Assembly: GCA_003648455.1 (NCBI GenBank)
Contig: QMPG01000046.1
Location: forward strand, 1 to 13,796
Length of the DNA stretch: 13,796 nucleotides
Direction: 5' to 3'
Origin: Bacteroidota bacterium
GTDB lineage: Bacteria > Bacteroidota > Bacteroidia > Bacteroidales > B39-G9
In this document: positions 1-7,598 of the stretch, piece after piece
Layout of the letters: each line of letters begins with the position of its first letter
Position numbering within the stretch: position 1 is the stretch's first letter
Translations under genes and position numbers: made by a program
The notes under the pieces: model-generated
The model's input: the letters and a program-made list of their open reading frames with translations, nothing else
Told to the model about the DNA's origin: nothing
Databases searched by the model: none

Positions 1-123
1 AATTTGGTGTTTTTAAAACCCCAAATTTGGGTACTTCTAATGCGGGGTTTACCGCTTTACTTTCCGCTATCCATCGCTAATTCATGCAATTCACTTCGTT
101 TTTGCATGAATAAAGCGGGTTAA
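1..123. repeat. Dispersed palindromic repeat, copy 1 (5'-truncated by window edge)
   Basis: This is the same sequence family as 9954-10160 and 13685-13796, in the same orientation. The window opens about 47 bp inside the element. Visible parts are the palindrome CCCAAATTTGGG (21-32), a GCGG...CCGC mini-hairpin, a perfect 10-bp inverted repeat ATTCATGCAA/TTGCATGAAT (80-89 and 102-111), and the terminal CGGGTTAA. This copy lacks the 36-bp palindromic module found in copy 2: the sequence runs directly from GGGTTTAC to CGCTTTAC. Its end lies only 5 bp from the stop codon of the ptb-like gene, so its hairpin may serve as that operon's 3' end. Confidence 0.85.
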
Positions 124-128
124 ATTTA

Positions 129-1046
129 TTACTTCTGCTTTTTAGCAAGCATAGCACCGAGAGCAATAGAATAAAGTTTTGTTTTAACACTATCGCTTCG
201 CGATGAGAGAATTGCAGGCACTCTGGCACCGGCAACAGCAGCAGCTACTTCTGCACCAGCTAATTTTGTATTAGTTTTATAAAAGATATTACCAGATTCA
301 ATATTTGGGAAAAGAAAGCAATCAGCATCTCCTGCAACCTCACTATCAATACCTTTAATTTGAGCAGATTCTTTATCAATAGCAATGTCAAAACTAAAAG
401 GACCGTCTAAAACAGCTCCTTTTATTTGTCCTCTATCTCCCATTTTTGATAAAATTGCAGCATCAACACAAGCCGGCATTGAAGGTAAAACCTGTTCGGT
501 TGCAGCTAATAATGCAACTTTTGGTTTTTCAATATCTAATGCATGAGCTGTATTAATTAAATAGTTTGTAATAGCAATTTTTTGTTTTAAGTCGGGAAAA
601 GGAATAACAGCTACGTCGCCACAAATTATTAATTTATCATGAATAGGATTTTCAATTACTGTAACATGACTTAATACTCCTTTAGGAGGAACCAAACCTT
701 TTTCTTTATTAAGTATAGCTCGCATATATTTATCTGTACTTAATAAACCCTTCATTAATATATCAGACTTGCCTGAATTAATTATGTCAATTGCTTTATT
801 TGCTGCATCAACATCAGCATCTGCATGAAAAATTTCAAATTTGTTAATTTCAATATTTTCTTGTTTACAGACTTTTTTTATTAATTTTTCATCACCAACT
901 AAAGTCGCATCAACAATACCTAAATCAACAGCCTTACTTAAAGCACTAATTGTATGAGAATCAATAGCCCATACTCCAACAATTCTTTTTTTTGTATTTT
1001 TTTGTTTTAAGACCTCAAACATCTGGTCTAACTTAGTGATTGGCAT
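129..1046 (-). CDS. ptb: Phosphate acetyl/butyryltransferase family protein (phosphate butyryltransferase-like)
   Basis: This 305-residue cytosolic enzyme belongs to the phosphotransacylase family (PF01515), which interconverts acyl-CoA plus phosphate with acyl phosphate plus CoA. The length fits the short Ptb type rather than a multidomain Pta. Recognisable family stretches are DILMKGLLSTDKYMRAIL near residues 95-112, GAVLDGPFSFDIAID near 211-225, LFPNIESGNIFYK near 246-258, and a C-terminal SRSDSVKTKLYSIALGA that matches the Ptb signature. It is the third gene of a minus-strand cluster with pta and ackA, 88 bp downstream of ackA, and I see no -7 box of its own. No butyrate kinase is present in the window, so butyryl-CoA as substrate is an inference. 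Acetyl-, propionyl- or branched acyl-CoA are alternatives, and acetate kinase next door could be its partner. Confidence 0.8.
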   Translation of the reverse strand: MPITKLDQMFEVLKQKNTKKRIVGVWAIDSHTISALSKAVDLGIVDATLVGDEKLIKKVCKQENIEINKFEIFHADADVDAANKAIDIINSGKSDILMKGLLSTDKYMRAILNKEKGLVPPKGVLSHVTVIENPIHDKLIICGDVAVIPFPDLKQKIAITNYLINTAHALDIEKPKVALLAATEQVLPSMPACVDAAILSKMGDRGQIKGAVLDGPFSFDIAIDKESAQIKGIDSEVAGDADCFLFPNIESGNIFYKTNTKLAGAEVAAAVAGARVPAILSSRSDSVKTKLYSIALGAMLAKKQK

Positions 1047-1076
1047 ATTTTAAATTTGTCTATTATTTTAAATTAA

Positions 1077-1115
1077 TTAGACCTAACAAAATGTATTTCA
1101 AACTATTAGGTCTAA
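1077..1115 (-). other. Intercistronic hairpin between ackA and ptb-like gene
   Basis: A perfect 10-bp inverted repeat, TTAGACCTAA (1077-1086) and TTAGGTCTAA (1106-1115), with a 19-nt loop fills the ackA-ptb gap. There is no U-run after it on either strand, so it does not look like a full terminator. A processing or stability hairpin that sets the ackA to ptb ratio is a reasonable inference. Confidence 0.45.
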
Positions 1116-1134
1116 AATACTAAAAATTTTATTA

Positions 1135-2343
1135 TTAAGAATGATTATTAACAATATTCATTGTGTCAGTAGCAATAACAAGTTCTTCGTTTGTAGTTAC
1201 AGTCATAACAGTAACTTTAGAACCTTCTTTTGTTAAAACGACATCTTTACTTCTTGTAACGGCGTTAACTTCTTCATTAAAATCAACACCAAGAAATTCT
1301 AAACCTTCACAAGATTTTCTTCTTACTTCATCATCATTTTCACCAATACCTCCTGTGAAAATTATTAAATCAACGCCTCCCATTGCAGCTGCATATGAAC
1401 CAATATATTTTTTAACTCTATAAGCATACATTTCTAAAGCAACAGCTGCTCTCTCATTTCCTTCTGCTATAGCATTTTCGATATCTCTCATGTCTGATGA
1501 AACACCGGAAACTCCTGCAACGCCACTTTTCTTGTTAAACAAATCATTTGTTGCTTTAATTGACAAATCTTCTTTTTCGGCAAGGAATAATAAAATGCCA
1601 ATATCTAAATCGCCACTTCTGGTACCCATCATTAAACCTTCTACAGGAGTGAAACCCATTGAAGTATCGAGTGATTTACCATTTTTAATAGCAGCAACAG
1701 AAGCTCCGTTACCAAGATGACAAGTAATAATTTTAGAGTTATTAAAATCTAAATTAAGGATACCGCATGCTTTTTGAGCTACATATTTATGACTTGTTCC
1801 GTGAAATCCATATCTTCTTATTTTATATTTTTCGTATAACTCATAAGGTATTCCGTATAAATAAGAATAAGCAGGCATTGTTTGATGAAATGAAGTATCG
1901 AAAACGGCAATTTCAGGAACTCCCGGAAGGATTTTTTCCATTGCGAGAATACCTTTTAAGTTTGCAGGGTTGTGTAGTGGAGCAAGTTCAATACATTGTT
2001 CAATGTCATGTTTAACATCTTCATTAACAAGAACACTTTTTTTAAAGTTTTCTCCACCGTGAGCAACTCTGTGCCCTACGGCATTAATTTCCGATAACTC
2101 AGATATAACACCATGTTCTTTACTAACAAGGGTATCAAGAATTAAATTAATACCATCGGTATGATTAGTAATTTGTTTTTGAACTTGGTATTTATCATCA
2201 CCTTGCTTTTTGTGAGTTAAGCTACTATCAGGAAGTCCTATTTTTTCAATAATACCGCTAGCACGAACATTGGCATTATTATCCATGTTTAAAAGTTGGT
2301 ATTTTATTGAAGAACTACCGCAATTTAAAACTAATATTATCAT
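1135..2343 (-). CDS. ackA: Acetate kinase
   Basis: The enzyme transfers phosphate from acetyl phosphate to ADP, giving acetate and ATP, in the cytosol. The 402-residue length is normal for the family. The ASKHA-fold signatures are all present: the N-terminal LVLNCGSSSIKYQL (residues 4-17), GHRVAHGGE (90-98), AVFDTSFHQTMP (146-157), RYGFHGTSHKYV (177-188), CHLGNGASVAAI (208-219), GTRSGDLD (240-247) and FTGGIGEN near 329. By family knowledge, Arg93, Asp149, His181 and Arg242 occupy the catalytic and phosphate-binding positions. It starts 43 bp downstream of pta and is probably co-transcribed with it. The motifs and length favour acetate kinase over butyrate kinase. Confidence 0.97.
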   Translation of the reverse strand: MIILVLNCGSSSIKYQLLNMDNNANVRASGIIEKIGLPDSSLTHKKQGDDKYQVQKQITNHTDGINLILDTLVSKEHGVISELSEINAVGHRVAHGGENFKKSVLVNEDVKHDIEQCIELAPLHNPANLKGILAMEKILPGVPEIAVFDTSFHQTMPAYSYLYGIPYELYEKYKIRRYGFHGTSHKYVAQKACGILNLDFNNSKIITCHLGNGASVAAIKNGKSLDTSMGFTPVEGLMMGTRSGDLDIGILLFLAEKEDLSIKATNDLFNKKSGVAGVSGVSSDMRDIENAIAEGNERAAVALEMYAYRVKKYIGSYAAAMGGVDLIIFTGGIGENDDEVRRKSCEGLEFLGVDFNEEVNAVTRSKDVVLTKEGSKVTVMTVTTNEELVIATDTMNIVNNHS

Positions 2344-2386
2344 TTTTTATATTTATAAATTTATTAAACAATTGAATTTGCAAAAA

Positions 2387-3394
2387 TTAATTATCGATAC
2401 CCCCTGCTTGATTACAAGTAATTGCGACTAAACGTACGATATCGTCAACAGAGCAGCCACGAGAGAGATCATTAATTGGAGCAGCCATACCTTGTAAAAC
2501 AGGACCTACAGCTTCGGCATGTGCTAAACGCTGGATAAGTTTATATGTAATATTACCTGTTTCTAAAGTTGGGAAAACCAAAACATTAGCTTTACCTGCA
2601 ATTTTACTGTCAGGTGCTTTCTTTTTGCCTATTGCAGGAATAATAGCAGCATCAGATTGTAATTCACCATCAATTTGTAATGAAGGATCCATTTCCTGAG
2701 CTAATTTAGTTGCTTCAACAACTTTATCAACCATTTCGTGTTTAGCACTTCCTTTGGTTGAGAAGCTAAGCATAGCAATACGAGGCTCGAAACCGGCAAT
2801 TGCTCTTGTTGTATGACCTGTTGTTACAGCTATTTCTGCTAATTCTTTTGCAGTAGGATTTGGATGAACAGCACAATCGGCAAATACTATTAAACCATTT
2901 TCACCGAACTCTTTATCTTTTAATATCATGATAAATGCGCCTGAAACAACGCTAACACCGGGTTTTGTTTTAACGTATTGAAAAGCAGGACGTAAAACAT
3001 CACCTGTTGCATTTTGTGCACCAGCCACTTCCCCATCAGCATCACCGTTTTTAATCATCAATGTTGATAAATACAGAGGGTCTTCGATTAATTTTGCTGC
3101 TTCATCACGAGTTAATCCTTTTTTCTTTCTAATTTCAACCATCATATCAATGTAATGGTCTTTTTTATCGTGATTTTTAGGATCAATAATTGTTGCTTCA
3201 CTAATATTTTTCAAACCATATTTTGCTGCTTCAGCTTTTATTTCATCAGGATTTCCAAGTAAAATAATTTGAGCAATTTTGTTTTCAATCAAGATATCTG
3301 CTGCCTTGATTGTTCTTTCTTCTAAGCCTTCAGGTAGAACAATACGTTTATTTAATTTTTTTGCATTCTCCTGAATTGTTTGCATTAAGTCCAT
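2387..3394 (-). CDS. pta: Phosphate acetyltransferase (short, single-domain)
   Basis: It converts acetyl-CoA and phosphate to acetyl phosphate and CoA, feeding acetate kinase. It is 335 residues long, the short single-domain class without the N-terminal DRTGG/P-loop regions of enterobacterial Pta. Conserved stretches include GDADGEVAGAQNATGDVLRP near residues 117-136, SGAFIMIL near 152, FADCAVHPNPTAKELAEIA, LSFSTKGSAKHEMVDKV, DGELQSDAAIIP, and FPTLETGNITYKLIQRL near 276-292. It is the first gene of the pta-ackA-ptb cluster. A TAnnTTTG box at 3443-3450 lies about 50 bp upstream of the ATG. The start is clear because the next upstream sequence is noncoding and AT-rich. Confidence 0.96.
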   Translation of the reverse strand: MDLMQTIQENAKKLNKRIVLPEGLEERTIKAADILIENKIAQIILLGNPDEIKAEAAKYGLKNISEATIIDPKNHDKKDHYIDMMVEIRKKKGLTRDEAAKLIEDPLYLSTLMIKNGDADGEVAGAQNATGDVLRPAFQYVKTKPGVSVVSGAFIMILKDKEFGENGLIVFADCAVHPNPTAKELAEIAVTTGHTTRAIAGFEPRIAMLSFSTKGSAKHEMVDKVVEATKLAQEMDPSLQIDGELQSDAAIIPAIGKKKAPDSKIAGKANVLVFPTLETGNITYKLIQRLAHAEAVGPVLQGMAAPINDLSRGCSVDDIVRLVAITCNQAGGIDN

Positions 3395-3442
3395 TATATA
3401 CTAGTATTTTATGTTGTAAAAATAGTTTATTTAATAAAAATA

Positions 3443-3450
3443 CAAAAGTA
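3443..3450 (-). promoter_or_regulatory. Putative -7 promoter element of pta-ackA-ptb
   Basis: Read on the minus strand this is TACTTTTG, an exact match to the Bacteroidota -7 consensus TAnnTTTG. It lies 49-56 bp upstream of the pta ATG. I found no convincing -33 element, so support comes from the -7 box and its position. Confidence 0.55.
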
Positions 3451-3540
3451 CATAATTTATTGTACAAAAAGGTTTATATAATCTGATTTATATCATATAT
3501 TGAAATGTTTTACAACAAGTTTATTTTAAAATTCAATGAT

Positions 3541-3615
3541 GTCATTTCGACGTAAGGAGAAATCCCCTGTTATGAAAAGGGGGATTCCTCGTTCGTTCCT
3601 CACTTCGGAATGACA
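3541..3615. repeat. Small inverted-repeat (MITE-like) element between pta and ligA
   Basis: The ends are inverted copies, GTCATTTCGA at the left and TTCGGAATGAC at the right, and an inner pair AATCCCC/GGGGATT closes on a short loop. The whole segment can fold as one long imperfect hairpin. The ten bases GGAATGACAG are repeated just outside the right end (3607-3616 and 3620-3629). From memory, very similar GTCATTTCGACG...AATGACA elements are dispersed in many Bacteroidota genomes; only one copy is in this window. It lies after ligA and before the pta promoter, so it may act as the ligA transcript end. Confidence 0.7.
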
Positions 3616-3661
3616 GCAAGGAATGACAGTGTATAATTTGGACATTACTCTATTCCACCTT

Positions 3662-5695
<2,034 letters not shown>

Positions 5696-5700
5696 TTATA

Positions 5701-5708
5701 CAAATTTA
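5701..5708 (-). promoter_or_regulatory. Putative -7 promoter element of ligA
   Basis: Read on the minus strand this is TAAATTTG, matching TAnnTTTG. Transcription would begin around 5694, which places the TTG at 5695 outside the mRNA and supports the ATG at 5668. It stands back to back with the riboswitch promoter at 5764-5771. Confidence 0.55.
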
Positions 5709-5763
5709 TTAAAAGCAATTAAAAAAAATCAATAATTTTATTTTTTTAATTATCATTAAGTTA

Positions 5764-5771
5764 TATATTTG
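5764..5771 (+). promoter_or_regulatory. Putative -7 promoter element of the riboswitch transcript
   Basis: TATATTTG matches the Bacteroidota -7 consensus TAnnTTTG. Transcription would start a few bases downstream, right at the 5' edge of the cobalamin aptamer. This position independently supports the box. Confidence 0.6.
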
Positions 5772-5776
5772 CATTG

Positions 5777-5948
5777 AAATGGTTTTTATCAATTATTCAG
5801 ATTGGTAAAACAATTGGGAAACAGGTGAAAATCCTGTACAGTACCCGCTGCTGTAAGCTCTATAAAAACTTTTAAACATCTAAGCCACTGTCGTTATTGG
5901 TGATGGGAAGGCGTTTAAAAAGTGAGTAAGTCAGAAGACCAGCCATTT
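5777..5948 (+). promoter_or_regulatory. Cobalamin (B12) riboswitch aptamer
   Basis: All the classic cobalamin-element blocks appear in order. They are GGT at about 5804-5806, GGGAA (5816-5820), CAGGTGAAAATCCTG hairpin (5822-5836), ACCCGCTGCTGTAA (5843-5856), GCCACTG (5884-5890), GATGGGAAGGCG (5902-5913) and the B12 box AAGTCAGAAGACCAGCC (5928-5944). AAATGG (5777-5782) can pair with CCATTT (5943-5948) to close the aptamer. The switch precedes the DUF4465 gene, with about 140 nt from the aptamer to its ATG. By family knowledge, adenosylcobalamin-type ligands repress the downstream gene when B12 is plentiful. Confidence 0.95.
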
Positions 5949-5965
5949 ATTTATCAATATTCAAA

Positions 5966-6030
5966 AAGCTTTCGGGAACAAAAGCAATGATTAATTTTTA
6001 ATTATTCCCTTGTTATTTCCGAGTTAGCTT
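5966..6030 (+). promoter_or_regulatory. Candidate expression-platform hairpin of the B12 riboswitch
   Basis: Directly after the aptamer, AAGCT (5966-5970) and CGGGAA (5973-5978) can pair with AGCTT (6026-6030) and TTCCG (6017-6021) in a long imperfect stem. An inner pairing AATGATTA/TAATTATT is also possible. GGGAA (5974-5978) can alternatively pair with TTCCC (6005-6009), so two mutually exclusive folds exist. No tight U-run follows, so I cannot say whether control is by termination or translation. This is based on reading only, with no energy calculation. Confidence 0.4.
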
Positions 6031-6087
6031 ACGAATATTAATTTTTTATTAATTAATTTTTGTAACGTTTAACTAAAAATCAAAATC

Positions 6088-7059
6088 ATGAAAAAAAATT
6101 ACTTTTTAATGCTATTATTAGCAGTTTTTGTATTGCCACAGTTTGCTAATTCGCAGACAGTATCAACTTTTGAAGAGCTTGAGCTTGACTCAACAGGTTA
6201 TTGGAATGGATCAGATGACGCAGGCGGTTTTACCAGTGGTAATGCATTTTTTGTCAACAACTACAACCATGATTACTTTTCATGGTCGGGCTTTGCCTAT
6301 TCTAACCAGACAGATACTGTAACTGAGGGATACTCAAATCAGTATAGTGCATATGCCGGAGAAGGTGCTGAAGCATCGAACAATTTTTGTGTTGCCTACA
6401 CTTTTGGGAATGATACTGTTTCTTTAACAAACTCGACAACAGTTGCTGGTGTTTATTTTACTAACAACACTTATGCCGGATTATCTATGAAGAATGGTGA
6501 TTCATATTCAAAAAAATTCGGGGGTGCTGACGGGAATGACCCTGACTGGTTTAAAATTTCAATTTTTGGTATTGATGATAACAACAACAATACTGATACA
6601 ATTGACTTCTATTTAGCTGATTTTCGTTTTGATGACAATAGTAAAGATTATATTGTTAAAGATTGGAAATGGGCTGATTTAAGTTCTCTTGGTGAAATTA
6701 AAAATTTGGTGTTTTTCTTGTCTTCAACAGATAACGGCGACTATGGAATGAATACTCCTTCTTATTTTTGTTTAGATAACTTAAACGGAACTCATACAGG
6801 TGTTAAAAATTTCGTTGCAAACAACAATTCTGTTAATGTTAATGTTTATCCAAACCCTTTTAGAAATTCAATTAATATTGATGGAATAAAAGATGTAAAT
6901 CAAATTTATGTTACTGATATTTCAGGTAAATTAGTTTATAATTCTAACGGCAATTTTATTAACAATCAGATTGACTTATCATCTTTAACCAAAGGGTTTT
7001 ATTTGATGAACATAAAAACACAAAACAAGATAATAAGCAAGAAAATTATTAAGCAATAA
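6088..7059 (+). CDS. Secreted DUF4465 protein with T9SS sorting domain; candidate surface cobalamin-binding protein
   Basis: The 323-residue protein has a Sec signal peptide (residues 1-22, KKN start, hydrophobic LMLLLAVFVLP, then FANSQ). Residues about 25-235 form a DUF4465 domain. Typical stretches are WSGFAYSNQTD (66-76), GYSNQYSAYAGEG (81-93), GVYFTNNTYAGLSMKNGD (121-138), DWFKISIFGID (153-163), IDFYLADFR (172-180), WKWADLSSLGEI (193-204) and PSYFCLDNL (224-232). A type A T9SS C-terminal domain (about 252-323) begins VYPNPF and ends GFYLMNIKTQ...KKIIKQ, predicting export across the outer membrane. It directly follows a cobalamin riboswitch, which implies a B12-related job. From memory, the BtuH surface B12-binding proteins of gut Bacteroides belong to this DUF family, but those are lipoproteins. 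No BtuB-type receptor or other transport gene is adjacent. The function is inferred from family and regulation. Confidence 0.85.
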   Translation: MKKNYFLMLLLAVFVLPQFANSQTVSTFEELELDSTGYWNGSDDAGGFTSGNAFFVNNYNHDYFSWSGFAYSNQTDTVTEGYSNQYSAYAGEGAEASNNFCVAYTFGNDTVSLTNSTTVAGVYFTNNTYAGLSMKNGDSYSKKFGGADGNDPDWFKISIFGIDDNNNNTDTIDFYLADFRFDDNSKDYIVKDWKWADLSSLGEIKNLVFFLSSTDNGDYGMNTPSYFCLDNLNGTHTGVKNFVANNNSVNVNVYPNPFRNSINIDGIKDVNQIYVTDISGKLVYNSNGNFINNQIDLSSLTKGFYLMNIKTQNKIISKKIIKQ

Positions 7060-7119
7060 CTATTCTTATTAATTTAATTCAATTTTTCATCAAATTATTA
7101 TTATTATGAATTAATTTTA

Positions 7120-7127
7120 TATTTTTG
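7120..7127 (+). promoter_or_regulatory. Putative -7 promoter element of the DUF59 gene
   Basis: TATTTTTG matches TAnnTTTG and ends 35 bp before the ATG at 7163. It suggests the DUF59 gene is transcribed separately from the riboswitch-controlled gene, although read-through cannot be excluded because no terminator is seen between them. Confidence 0.5.
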
Positions 7128-7162
7128 CCAACAATACAATATAGAAACAAAAAAATAAAATC

Positions 7163-7456
7163 ATGATTACAAAAGAAGATGTATTAAAGGCAATTGAAGA
7201 TGTTAAACATCCTGCAATTGATTTGTCTTTAGTTGAACTGGGAATTGTTAAAACGGTTGAAGTAGAAAATAATAAAGTTAAAATTATTTTTGCTTTCCCT
7301 TTTCCAAATATTCCAATTGCAGATATGCTTATTAATTCTATTAAACAACCAATTATTGGTTTAGGTGCAGAGTATGAAGACTCAATTGTAATGATGACAG
7401 AAGAAGAAAAACAACGTTTCTTGATGTTAGAACAAAGTGCCTGGAAAGGAATGTAG
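7163..7456 (+). CDS. DUF59/MIP18-like small protein lacking the usual cysteine
   Basis: This 97-residue cytosolic protein follows the DUF59 (MIP18, iron-sulfur assembly) pattern. It has an N-terminal helix TKEDVLKAIEDVKHPAIDLSLVELGIV (residues 3-29), then two beta strands VKTVEVENNKVKIIFAFPF, then a second helix IADMLINSIKQPI. In canonical members the second strand leads into a T-x3-CP motif that carries the functional cysteine. Here that place reads FPFPNIPI, and the protein has no cysteine at all. The C-terminal tail (about 70-97, ending SAWKGM) is acidic and polar. It therefore probably keeps the fold but not direct Fe-S ligation. It is not part of a suf operon here, so its role is uncertain. 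Confidence 0.75.
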   Translation: MITKEDVLKAIEDVKHPAIDLSLVELGIVKTVEVENNKVKIIFAFPFPNIPIADMLINSIKQPIIGLGAEYEDSIVMMTEEEKQRFLMLEQSAWKGM

Positions 7457-7510
7457 GATTGAGTTTAAAGTTAAAAGTTGAACGAAGCTAAATACCGACA
7501 CTTCGAGATT

Positions 7511-7555
7511 GAATGTTAAAGATTTTTTTATTAAAATCTTTAACATTCATTTTTT
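7511..7555 (+). terminator. Rho-independent-type terminator after the DUF59 gene
   Basis: A perfect 16-bp stem, GAATGTTAAAGATTTT (7511-7526) with AAAATCTTTAACATTC (7533-7548), has a 6-nt loop and is followed by ATTTTTTT on the plus strand. It is AT-rich but long. It sits between the converging DUF59 and protease genes and is oriented to stop the plus-strand transcript. Confidence 0.8.
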
Positions 7556-7598
7556 TGGGATATTAATCAAAATGTTAACGAGTAATATTAATACTCTT

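Noticed and set aside
1163..2015. Open frames on the plus strand opposite acetate kinase
   Set aside because: They are antisense to a fully conserved ackA, have compositions of a reverse-strand shadow, and show no family motif.
1135..2343. Butyrate kinase as the identity of the gene beside the ptb-like gene
   Set aside because: The 402-residue length and motifs such as RYGFHGTSHKYV and GTRSGDLD match acetate kinase, and pta is the adjacent partner.
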